Positions 1 through 5,941 are shown, counted from the stretch's first letter. The stretch: 6,259 nucleotides of DNA from Alphaproteobacteria bacterium (GCA_005883115.1 VAZQ01000392.1:1-6259), one strand, 5' to 3'. The notes: generated from the letters alone by a model not told the origin. Numbers and translations are program-made.

Positions 1-659
1 AGCGCGTCGTCGTCTCGGCACCAGCCGACGGGGTCGACCTCACGGTTGTCTATGGCGTCAACCACGACAAGCTCACGCGGGAGCACAAGGTCGTCTCCAA
101 TGCCTCGTGCACCACGAACTGCCTCGCGCCGGTCGCGAAGGTGCTCAATGATGCGGTCGGCATCGACAAGGGTTTTATGACCACCGTGCATTCCTACACC
201 AATGACCAGCCCTCGCTCGATCAAGTGCACAAGGACCTGTACCGGGCACGCGCCGCGGCGATCAACATGATCCCAACCTCTACTGGCGCGGCAAAGGCCG
301 TCGGGCTCGTCTTGCCGGAGCTCGCCGGCAAGCTCGATGGGGTTGCAATCCGGGTGCCAACCCCGAACGTCTCGGTCGTCGACTTCAAGTTTGTCGCCAA
401 ACGCTCGACCACGAAGGACGAGATCAACGGCGCCGTGAAGCGCGCCGCCGAGCAGCAGCTCAAAGGCATCCTCGGCTACACCGAGGCGCCCAACGTCTCC
501 AGCGACTTCAACCACGACGCCCGCTCATCGGTGTTCGCCATGGACCAGACCAAGGTGATGGACGGCACGCTGGTGCGGGTGATGTCGTGGTACGACAACG
601 AGTGGGGCTTCTCCAACCGGATGATCGATACCGCGGTTGCGATGGGCAAGCTGATCTGA
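1..659 (+). CDS. gap: Glyceraldehyde-3-phosphate dehydrogenase, type I (5' end outside window)
   Basis: This enzyme oxidises and phosphorylates glyceraldehyde-3-phosphate to 1,3-bisphosphoglycerate with NAD(P)+ in the cytoplasm. The frame is open from base 3 and gives 218 residues. Type I enzymes have about 335, so roughly the first 115 residues, including the Rossmann nucleotide-binding start, are missing. The catalytic motif SNASCTTNC is present, with the nucleophilic Cys codon at 108-110, and the catalytic His of TTVHSYT is at 189-191. The phosphate-site motif PTSTGAAKA, the RVPTPNVSVVD strand and the C-terminal WYDNEWGFSNR follow, so the visible part is intact. An internal ATG at 141 lies after the catalytic Cys and cannot be the true start. 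At the positions where NAD-specific enzymes usually have Leu-Pro (Bacillus numbering 187-188), this protein has Gln-Val before HKDL, so cofactor preference is open. pgk follows after 72 bases, as in many alphaproteobacterial gap-pgk clusters. Confidence 0.97.
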   Translation, partial: RVVVSAPADGVDLTVVYGVNHDKLTREHKVVSNASCTTNCLAPVAKVLNDAVGIDKGFMTTVHSYTNDQPSLDQVHKDLYRARAAAINMIPTSTGAAKAVGLVLPELAGKLDGVAIRVPTPNVSVVDFKFVAKRSTTKDEINGAVKRAAEQQLKGILGYTEAPNVSSDFNHDARSSVFAMDQTKVMDGTLVRVMSWYDNEWGFSNRMIDTAVAMGKLI

Positions 660-720
660 TCGCGCTGGCGATGAGCCCTCTTCTCGTTGGGGTCGTCTCG
701 GCTCGACTGCCCAGCCTGCC

Positions 721-726
721 AGGCGG
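721..726 (+). promoter_or_regulatory. Ribosome binding site of pgk
   Basis: AGGCGG is one mismatch from the consensus AGGAGG and sits five bases before the ATG at 732. This supports 732 as the pgk start over the in-frame TTG at 687. The site lies inside a small inverted repeat: GCCT at 714-717 pairs with AGGC at 721-724, or alternatively CAGCC at 712-716 with GGCTG at 725-729. It could be partly masked in the mRNA. That masking is inference only. Confidence 0.5.
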
Positions 727-731
727 CTGAC

Positions 732-1931
732 ATGTTCCGCACGCTCGACGACGTCGACGTTAGCGGCAAGCGCGTGCTCGTGCGCGTCGACCTGAACGTG
801 CCCGTTGAGAACGGCCGGGTCTCCGACCTGACCCGCATCGAGCGCGTCGCTCCCACCATCAGTGAGGTCGCGGACAAAGGCGGAAAGGTTATCCTGCTCT
901 CCCATTTCGGGCGTCCCAAGGGACGCGACGCCGCGCAGTCCCTAAAGCCCGTTGCACCGGCGATCGCCAACGTTCTCAAGCGGCCCGTCGCGTTCGCCGA
1001 CGACTGCGTCGGCGACCCAGCCATGGTCGCGGTCGAGGCTATGAAAGCGGGCGATGTCCTGTGCCTGGAGAACACTCGCTTTCATCCGGGCGAGACGCGC
1101 AACGATCCTGATTTCGCGACGCAGCTGGCGGCTCTCGGGGACATTTTTGTCAATGACGCTTTCTCGGCGGCGCACCGTGCCCATGCTTCGGTCGAGGGGC
1201 TCGCCCGCCGGTTGCCGGCCTACGCGGGGCGCAGCATGCAGGATGAGCTGGAAGCGCTCACCAAAATATTGCAAACCCCGATTCGTCCGCTTGCCGCGAT
1301 CGTCGGCGGAGCGAAGGTGTCAACCAAGCTCGACCTGCTCGGCAGCCTGCTCGCGAAAGTAGACGTCCTCCTCATCGGCGGCGGCATGGCCAATACTTTT
1401 CTCGCCGCGCGCGGATATTCCGTAGGCAAATCCCTATGCGAGCGCGATCTCCTGCCGACGGCGCGCGAGATCATGGACAAGGGCACGGCCAAAGGCCGAG
1501 AAATTGTGCTGCCAGTCGACGCGGTCGTGGCCAAGCGTTTCGAGGCGAACGCGCCCTCGCGCGTCGTCGCGGCGGACGGCATCGGCGATGACGAGATGAT
1601 CCTCGACATCGGACCTCGCAGCATCGAGTATGTCTGTTCCGTGCTCGCGCGCGTGGAGACCTTGGTCTGGAACGGACCCTTCGGCGCGTTCGAACTCGAA
1701 CCGTTCGATACCGCCACCGTCGAGATCGCCGAAGCCGCGGCGGAACTCACCGCCGCCGGAAAAATTAAAAGTGTGGCAGGCGGCGGTGATACGGTCGCCG
1801 CGCTCAACGCCGCTGGGGCGGCCGATCGCTTCACTTACGTTTCCACCGCCGGGGGGGCCTTCCTGGAATGGCTGGAGGGTAAAGCTTTGCCGGGTGTCGA
1901 GGTACTCAGAGTCAGCTCGCGGCCGAAATGA
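732..1931 (+). CDS. pgk: Phosphoglycerate kinase
   Basis: This cytoplasmic enzyme transfers phosphate between 1,3-bisphosphoglycerate and ADP, giving 3-phosphoglycerate and ATP, in glycolysis and in reverse in gluconeogenesis or the Calvin cycle. The product is 399 residues, the usual length for bacterial Pgk. The N-terminal substrate-binding half shows RVDLNVPV (about residues 18-25), SHFGRPKG, ENTRFHPGE and NDAFSAAHRAHAS. The nucleotide-binding half shows GGAKVSTKLDLL, LIGGGMANTFL, WNGPFGAFE and the GGGDT loop, then the closing motif STAGGAFLEWLEG. No key motif is missing, and a run of seven G at 1851-1857 does not disturb the frame. I chose ATG 732 because homologues begin close to the MFRTLDD sequence and a Shine-Dalgarno-like site precedes it. 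A TTG 45 bases upstream would add a non-homologous tail. The gene lies between gap and the aldolase gene and is probably in the same transcription unit. Confidence 0.98.
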   Translation: MFRTLDDVDVSGKRVLVRVDLNVPVENGRVSDLTRIERVAPTISEVADKGGKVILLSHFGRPKGRDAAQSLKPVAPAIANVLKRPVAFADDCVGDPAMVAVEAMKAGDVLCLENTRFHPGETRNDPDFATQLAALGDIFVNDAFSAAHRAHASVEGLARRLPAYAGRSMQDELEALTKILQTPIRPLAAIVGGAKVSTKLDLLGSLLAKVDVLLIGGGMANTFLAARGYSVGKSLCERDLLPTAREIMDKGTAKGREIVLPVDAVVAKRFEANAPSRVVAADGIGDDEMILDIGPRSIEYVCSVLARVETLVWNGPFGAFELEPFDTATVEIAEAAAELTAAGKIKSVAGGGDTVAALNAAGAADRFTYVSTAGGAFLEWLEGKALPGVEVLRVSSRPK

Positions 1932-1943
1932 AGGAATACGCCC

Positions 1944-1971
1944 TTTGCCAACCGCGTGAAGAGCCGGCAAA
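1944..1971 (+). terminator. Possible weak hairpin between pgk and fba
   Basis: TTTGCC at 1944-1949 is matched by its reverse complement GGCAAA at 1966-1971, with a 16-base loop, starting 12 bases after the pgk stop. There is no T-run afterwards, so a classical Rho-independent terminator is unlikely. It could be a processing or mRNA-stability hairpin between the two genes, or chance. Confidence 0.2.
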
Positions 1972-1997
1972 ATCACCATGAATGCTCCATGAGATGG

Positions 1998-2003
1998 AGG
2001 AGG
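1998..2003 (+). promoter_or_regulatory. Strong ribosome binding site of fba (decides the start)
   Basis: A perfect AGGAGG lies five bases before the ATG at 2009. Two earlier in-frame ATGs, at 1982 and 1994, lie upstream of this site or run into it, so they are unlikely starts. The site sets the aldolase N-terminus at MNLAELNK. Confidence 0.75.
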
Positions 2004-2008
2004 TTGCG

Positions 2009-3034
2009 ATGAACCTCGCTGAACTCAACAAAGTCGCCCAGGCCATGGTCGCGCCGGGCCGTGGCATTCTTGCCGCCGACGAATCGTCCGGCACCATCAA
2101 GAAGCGCTTCGATGCGATCGGGGTAGAATCGACGCCCGACAATCGACGCGACTACCGCGAGCTGCTCTTTCGCTCGTCGGAGGCCATGTCGAAATACATC
2201 TCCGGTGTCATCCTTTACGACGAGACCATTCGCCAGAACGCCAAGGATGGTACTCCGCTGGTCAAGGTAATCGAGAACTCGGGTGCGATCCCAGGCATTA
2301 AGGTCGACAAGGGCACGAAGCCGTTACCATTCTGTCCCGGCGAAGTTATCCCTGAGGGGCTCGACGGGCTCCGTGAGCGCCTCGCCGAATATCGCAGGCT
2401 CGGCGCCAAATTCGCCAAGTGGCGCGCGGTGATCGACATCGGCCCCGATATTCCGAGCTACGCGGCCATCATGACCAACGCAAATGCGCTCGCACGTTAT
2501 GCCGCGCTCTGCCAGGAGGGGGACATCGTTCCGATCGTCGAGCCGGAAGTTCTGATGGACGGCGATCACGACGCCGAACGCTGCTATGTGATCACCGAAT
2601 GGCTGCTAAAGACCGTGTTCGAGCAGCTTTACTATCAGAAGGTGGCGCTCGAAGGCATGGTGCTTAAGCCCAACATGGTGATCGCCGGCAAAAAGGCGAA
2701 GAACCGCGCGAGCGTCGAGGAGGTGGCTGAGAAGACCGTGCGAGTGCTCAAGGCTTGCGTTCCCGCCGCGGTGCCTGGCATCGCTTTCCTCTCCGGTGGC
2801 CAGTCCGACGAGGAGGCGACCGCGCATCTTGATGCCATGAACCGCATCGGCGGCGTGCCGTGGCGGCTCACGTTCAGCTACGGCCGCGCGCTGCAGGCGG
2901 CACCGCAAAAGGCTTGGTCGGGCAGGAGCGAAAACGTCGCCGCCGCCCAGCGCGCCTTCACTCATCGCGCGATGATGAACAGCCTCGCGACGCGCGCGCA
3001 ATGGAAGCAGGATTTGGAAAGGAAGGCTGCGTAA
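2009..3034 (+). CDS. fba: Class I fructose-bisphosphate aldolase
   Basis: The enzyme cleaves fructose-1,6-bisphosphate to glyceraldehyde-3-phosphate and dihydroxyacetone phosphate, and runs the reverse in gluconeogenesis or the Calvin cycle. It uses a Schiff-base lysine and no metal. The 341-residue product has the class I signatures: GILAADES with Asp24, AKFAKWRAV with Lys137, PIVEPEVL with Glu178 and Glu180, the Schiff-base motif MVLKPNMV with Lys220, FLSGGQSDEE, and the phosphate-binding LTFSYGRALQ. These correspond to Asp33, Lys146, Glu187 and Lys229 of the rabbit muscle enzyme by motif alignment. The C-terminus ends in KAA and lacks the terminal Tyr of animal aldolases. The start at 2009 follows a perfect AGGAGG. 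It sits 77 bases after pgk and is likely co-transcribed with it. The family assignment is firm. The symbol fba is conventional, and fda or cbbA could be used elsewhere. Confidence 0.97.
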   Translation: MNLAELNKVAQAMVAPGRGILAADESSGTIKKRFDAIGVESTPDNRRDYRELLFRSSEAMSKYISGVILYDETIRQNAKDGTPLVKVIENSGAIPGIKVDKGTKPLPFCPGEVIPEGLDGLRERLAEYRRLGAKFAKWRAVIDIGPDIPSYAAIMTNANALARYAALCQEGDIVPIVEPEVLMDGDHDAERCYVITEWLLKTVFEQLYYQKVALEGMVLKPNMVIAGKKAKNRASVEEVAEKTVRVLKACVPAAVPGIAFLSGGQSDEEATAHLDAMNRIGGVPWRLTFSYGRALQAAPQKAWSGRSENVAAAQRAFTHRAMMNSLATRAQWKQDLERKAA

Positions 3035-3195
3035 GCGAGAGCTGCCGATAGGGCTCCCCGGCGGCCCCGCACCCAAAATTCCTGCGCCGATCCGCGTGTT
3101 AGCCCCGCCATGCATCTCATCTTGGCGCTAAAACCCGGGGCATTGCGCGCGCCTGCGATGCGCCGGCGGCGGCTTAAGGCCGAAATCCTGCCGGC

Positions 3196-3209
3196 ACGGC
3201 ATCAGCCGT
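3196..3209 (+). terminator. Small hairpin in the fba to ThiE-like intergenic region
   Basis: ACGGC pairs with GCCGT around a four-base ATCA loop, followed by CCTTTACC. The stem is only five base pairs and there is no real T-run, so the terminator role is doubtful. The whole gap 3035-3282 (248 bases) shows no other clear feature. A longer-range pair, GCCCCG at 3102-3107 with CGGGGC at 3136-3141, has a 28-base loop. I saw no TPP riboswitch signature and no convincing promoter. Confidence 0.2.
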
Positions 3210-3282
3210 CCTTTACCGTCTCGTAGGGTTGAGCCTCTATAAACGCCCCCAAACTGCCCGATTGCGAGGGCAATCGACTTCA

Positions 3283-3939
3283 ATGGCTTCCCGAGGAAAG
3301 CAGGCCGAACCGAGGCGTCCCCCTCCGCGCCTTTATCTCGTGACTCCGCAGGATGCTGCAGGGCTTGCGGACCGACTCGCCGAAGCGCTTGCGGCGGCTG
3401 ATATAGCCGCCGTGCTGCTGCGCCTGCCGCAGGGCGAGGAGGCCGTGCGCGCTGACCATGCCAAGGCGATCGCGCCGACGGTGCAGAATAAAGGGGCTGC
3501 TCTCCTCCTCGACGGTGACGCCGAGCTTGTGGTGCGCGCCGGCGCCGATGGCGCGCATCTCGGCGGAATTGAAGCCCTCGCGGCAGCGCTGCCAACCCTT
3601 AAACCTGCACACATTGCGGGCTGCGGGCGACTCACAACCCGGCACGAGGCCATGATTGCAGGCGAGGCCGGTGCCGATTACGTCATGTTCGGTGAGCCTG
3701 ATGCGAGCGGCCGACGGCCTTCCTTCGACGCCGTTGCCGAACGGGTAGCGTGGTGGGCCGAGTTGTTCGAAATCCCGTGCGTGGGATTTGCCACCTCGCT
3801 GGACGAAGTCAGGCCGCTTGCCTCGGCCGGAGCAGATTTCGTCGCGGTCGGAAATTGCATCTTCGACGATGAGCGCGGCGATGCCGCGGCGGTTGCGGAC
3901 GCGGCGCGACGACTCGCATTCGCGGAGACTGTCGCATGA
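3283..3939 (+). CDS. ThiE/TenI-family protein with degenerate thiamine-phosphate-synthase active site
   Basis: The 218-residue product looks like a TIM-barrel thiamine phosphate synthase. It has LYLVTP at residues 17-22, DGAHLGG at 89-95, GADYVMFGEP at 130-139 and a late GADFVAVGNCIF strand at 183-194. ThiE joins the pyrimidine and thiazole phosphates to make thiamine phosphate. However, its usual catalytic motifs are altered. The Q-x-R-x-K diphosphate motif reads LLRLP (only Arg47 kept), the Asn-Asp pair reads Asp77-Gly78, HLGQxD reads HLGGIE, and the G-P-x-F-x-T-x-T-K loop reads GEPDASGRRP. It may therefore be a paralogue with another function, as TenI (a thiazole tautomerase) is. No other thiamine gene is nearby. 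ATG 3283 is preceded by a GAGGG 12 bases upstream. A TTG at 3229 would add 18 residues but has no spaced ribosome site. The stop overlaps the next start in ATGA. Confidence 0.82.
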   Translation: MASRGKQAEPRRPPPRLYLVTPQDAAGLADRLAEALAAADIAAVLLRLPQGEEAVRADHAKAIAPTVQNKGAALLLDGDAELVVRAGADGAHLGGIEALAAALPTLKPAHIAGCGRLTTRHEAMIAGEAGADYVMFGEPDASGRRPSFDAVAERVAWWAELFEIPCVGFATSLDEVRPLASAGADFVAVGNCIFDDERGDAAAVADAARRLAFAETVA

Positions 3940-4973
3940 AAAGCGCCGCTTGCTTGCTTGCGCTTGCGCTCGCGGCGACCGACATCGCGTCTGCCGCGGC
4001 ACAGACACCAAGTCACCCTCCCCCGATGCAGCCGGCTGCGAAATCAGTCGCAAAACCGCGCAGTCCCGCTGCGGCCCAGCCGACGCCTGCGCCGGCACCA
4101 GCCGCGGCGCGGCCCGAGCTTGATCTCGCGTACGGCGCCTATCAACGTGGCTACTACATCACCGCCTTTTCGACCGCGACCCGCCGCGTCGAGGAAATGA
4201 AGGACATCAAGGCGATGACGCTGCTGGGCGAACTCTACGCCAACGGGCTGGGCGTCGAGCGCGACGACAAGAAGGCGGCCGATTGGTACCGGCTGGCCGC
4301 CGAGCGGGGCGATCGCGAGGCGATGTTCGCGCTCGCCATGTTCCACTTCAGTAGGCGGATCGAGCCCGCGAGCCGCGAGGAGGGGGCCAAGCTGCTCGCT
4401 GCCGCGGCCAAGTTGGGGCAGGCTGCCGCGGCATATGATCTCGGTCTCCTCTATATCGAAGGCCAATTATTCCCGCAGGATTTTGCGCGCGCCGCGCAAC
4501 TCTTCCGCAGCGCAGCCCAGGTCGGAAATCCGGAAGCCCAGTACGCGCTCGCAACCTTGTACAAGGAAGGCCGCGGAGTGCCAAAGGATGCGGTGGAGAC
4601 GGCTCGCCTGCTAGCGGCTGCCTCGCTCGCCGATAACACCGATGCGCAGGTCGAATATGCAATCGCGCTGTTCAACGGAACGGGTGTGACGAAGAACGAA
4701 CAAATGGCGGCAATCCTGTTGGCCAAAGCGGCGCGTAAGGGCAATCCCGTTGCGCAAAACCGTCTCGCCAACATTCTTGCAGTCGGTCGCGGAGCGCAGG
4801 CCAATCCGATGCAGGCGATCAAATGGCATACCATCGCCAAAGCCGGCGGTGTGAGCGACGTCCCGCTAGATGTATTTGTGCAGCAGCAGCCGGCGGACGT
4901 CCGCGCCGCCGCCGAGAAGGCGGCAAAGCCCTGGGTGGATGCCCTAAAAGAGTCGCGCCAGCCCCGCTCTTGA
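3936..4973 (+). CDS. Secreted Sel1-repeat (TPR-like) protein
   Basis: The 345-residue product starts with a likely Sec signal peptide: Lys2, a hydrophobic stretch over residues 5-14, and an AAA-Q cleavage site near residue 22. An Ala/Pro-rich linker runs from about 24 to 60. A first degenerate helical pair (about 61-90) is followed by six Sel1-type repeats of exactly 36 residues covering 91-306. The last 39 residues are a charged alpha-helical tail. Sel1 repeats form helical solenoids that hold partner proteins. The export signal suggests a periplasmic or envelope scaffold, but the partner cannot be named from the sequence. The ATG at 3936 overlaps the stop of the ThiE-like gene by four bases, which implies translational coupling. 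No catalytic motif was found. The reading frame and repeat class are secure, but the role is unknown. Confidence 0.92.
   Translation: MKSAACLLALALAATDIASAAAQTPSHPPPMQPAAKSVAKPRSPAAAQPTPAPAPAAARPELDLAYGAYQRGYYITAFSTATRRVEEMKDIKAMTLLGELYANGLGVERDDKKAADWYRLAAERGDREAMFALAMFHFSRRIEPASREEGAKLLAAAAKLGQAAAAYDLGLLYIEGQLFPQDFARAAQLFRSAAQVGNPEAQYALATLYKEGRGVPKDAVETARLLAAASLADNTDAQVEYAIALFNGTGVTKNEQMAAILLAKAARKGNPVAQNRLANILAVGRGAQANPMQAIKWHTIAKAGGVSDVPLDVFVQQQPADVRAAAEKAAKPWVDALKESRQPRS
4206..4853 (+). repeat. Six tandem Sel1 repeats, 36 codons each
   Basis: Residues 91-126, 127-162, 163-198, 199-234, 235-270 and 271-306 of the Sel1 protein align without gaps. Each has the A-x-x-x-L-A-x-x-[YF] start, a G-x-G-V or similar turn near position 14-17, and an A-A-x-x-G-[ND] end. 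Repeat 2 lacks the central glycine turn (HFSRRIEPAS). The repeats are diverged at the DNA level, so this is a protein repeat and not a recent duplication. Confidence 0.85.
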
Positions 4974-4985
4974 CGCGAAGCCTAT

Positions 4986-5025
4986 CTGCGGGCACATCGC
5001 AGCCTCCATGCCCGCCTGAGCGGGC
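4986..5025 (+). terminator. Hairpins just after the Sel1 gene, possible terminator
   Basis: CTGCG at 4986-4990 pairs with CGCAG at 4998-5002. GCCCGC at 5010-5015 pairs with GCGGGC at 5020-5025 around a CTGA loop. The second stem is a perfect six base pairs, all G-C, 36 bases after the stop codon. No T-run follows, so termination is uncertain. It may instead belong to the palindromic element immediately downstream. Confidence 0.35.
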
Positions 5026-5046
5026 GGAAGCTAATCTAGGTAGGCC

Positions 5047-5117
5047 TCGCCGCCTTGATGCGGCGATCCATCCGTCTGCAAGAAGCTTGCGAAGATGGGT
5101 GCGGGTCAAGCCCGCGC
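5047..5117 (+). repeat. Triple-hairpin palindromic element (REP-like)
   Basis: Three hairpins follow each other almost without a gap. Hairpin 1 (5047-5066) has the seven-pair stem TCGCCGC/GCGGCGA. Hairpin 2 (5068-5098) has outer CCATC/GATGG and inner GCAAG/CTTGC with an AAG loop. Hairpin 3 (5099-5117) is an eight-pair stem including two G-T wobble pairs, with core GCGGG/CCCGC around TCAAG. The core GCGGGTCAAGCCCGCGCAT resembles dispersed intergenic palindromes that I recall from Bradyrhizobium-like genomes. Membership of such a family is inference. The surrounding gap 4974-5185 shows no gene. Confidence 0.5.
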
Positions 5118-5185
5118 ATTCTGGCTGGAGAAGCTTCTTAAACTTGGCCCCATGCACACATCGGGTTTTGCTCGCGCGACTGATC

Positions 5186-5833
5186 ATGCTCCGCTCCGCC
5201 CTCCTCAACGTGATGATCAAGGCCGCGCGCAAGGCGAGCCGCACGCTCAAGCGCGACTTTGGCGAAATCGAGCACCTGCAGGCCTCCCTCAAAGGGCCGG
5301 CGAACTTCGTAACCGCCGCGGATCAGCGCGCCGAGGAAATTTTGCGCGAGGAGCTCGAACATGCGCGGCCAGGGTATGGCTTTCTGGGTGAAGAAGGCGG
5401 CGCACGCGAAGGCAGCGACAAGACGCATCGCTGGATCGTCGATCCTCTCGATGGCACGCTGAACTTTCTACACGGGATTCCACATTTTGCTATCTCTATC
5501 GGGCTCGAGCGCGAAGGAACGATGGTTGCCGGGCTCGTCTACAATCCCGTCACTGACGAGCTTTTCACCGCCGAGCGCGGCAAAGGCGCGTTCCTCAATG
5601 ACCAGCGGCTGCGTGTGGCGGCGCGCAAGCGGCTCGCCGACGCGGTGGTCGCCTGCGCGCTTCCGCATCCAAGTCGGGGCGATGTGGAACTCACGCGTAG
5701 CGAGCACTTGCGGCCGGCCGCCTCGACGCCTATTGGGAGCGCGGACTTTCGCCCTGGGACATGGCGGCGGGGATCGCGCTGGTGCGCGAAGCGGGCGGCT
5801 TTGTTACCGACCTCAATGGGCGCGACGACATGA
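5186..5833 (+). CDS. Inositol monophosphatase family protein, 5' part of a frameshifted gene
   Basis: The family hydrolyses inositol phosphates or related sugar phosphates using magnesium. Residues 1-166 match it well: GPANFVTAAD with metal-site Asp46, FLGEEGG with Glu69/70, and WIVDPLDGTLNF with Asp86 and Asp89 (most relatives have TTN, here TLN). The stretch ACALPHPSRGD at the end (to base 5683) is also typical. After that the frame continues for 49 residues of unrelated Arg/Pro-rich sequence to a stop at 5831-5833. Family members are normally about 260 residues, so this 215-residue product lacks the last metal-binding motif. That motif is intact downstream in a different frame. I chose ATG 5186 because relatives begin with the pattern MLxSALxNVM. 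The open frame upstream to 4823 runs through the Sel1 gene and the hairpins and is not coding. The product is probably inactive. No clear ribosome site is visible. Confidence 0.75.
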   Translation: MLRSALLNVMIKAARKASRTLKRDFGEIEHLQASLKGPANFVTAADQRAEEILREELEHARPGYGFLGEEGGAREGSDKTHRWIVDPLDGTLNFLHGIPHFAISIGLEREGTMVAGLVYNPVTDELFTAERGKGAFLNDQRLRVAARKRLADAVVACALPHPSRGDVELTRSEHLRPAASTPIGSADFRPGTWRRGSRWCAKRAALLPTSMGATT

Positions 5834-5937
5834 TCAATACGGGCAGCGTCCTCGCGGCCAACGAGGATATTCACGGTCACATGCTGCGGGCGCTCAGAGA
5901 GGCGGCCCCATCGGCCGCGCGGCGCTCCTCGGCATGA
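5701..5937 (+). pseudogene. 3' fragment of the same inositol monophosphatase, out of frame
   Basis: In the third frame relative to the 5' part, translation gives ALAAGRLDAYWERGL, then SPWDMAAGIALVREAGG, and on to a stop at 5935-5937. WDxAAG carries the third conserved metal-binding Asp of the family (Asp220 in the human enzyme), so this is the genuine C-terminus. Relatives have about 30 residues between R-G-D and A-A-G-R-L-D, including the R-R-x-G-[AS]-A-A-L-D-L segment that contacts substrate. Here only 26 bases separate the two motifs. The net loss is about 70 bases, not a multiple of three. An in-frame TAG at 5698-5700 closes this frame upstream, and there is no sign of independent initiation. 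The gene is a pseudogene, or the sequence has an assembly error here. Confidence 0.75.
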
Positions 5938-5941
5938 CGCA

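Noticed and set aside
476..1075. 199-residue minus-strand open frame spanning the gap-pgk junction
   Set aside because: It runs opposite two well-conserved genes and its product is low-complexity Arg/Ser/Thr-rich. It is a shadow frame.
1220..1834. 204-residue minus-strand open frame inside pgk
   Set aside because: It mirrors pgk codons and is Ser/Ala/Arg-rich without any domain.
1851..1857. Run of seven G in pgk as a possible sequencing frameshift
   Set aside because: The pgk frame continues through it with the expected STAGGAFLEWLEG motif and normal C-terminus.
3212..3243. Sigma70-like promoter (TTTACC with TATAAA)
   Set aside because: The spacing is 20 bases and the -35 match is poor. 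The TATAAA also lies downstream of the alternative TTG start. It is too weak to call.
3035..3282. TPP riboswitch upstream of the ThiE-like gene
   Set aside because: I looked for the CTGAGA and ACCTGA-type conserved blocks and did not find them in a plausible arrangement.
3280..4098. Long 272-residue open frame on the minus strand opposite the ThiE-like gene
   Set aside because: It is antisense to a conserved frame in high-GC DNA, where such open frames are common. Its translation is rich in Arg, Ser and Pro with no recognisable domain.
4823..5185. Upstream extension of the phosphatase frame
   Set aside because: The frame overlaps the Sel1 gene and the hairpin cluster, and its translation is Arg/Pro-rich and unlike family N-termini. 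The homologous start is ATG 5186.
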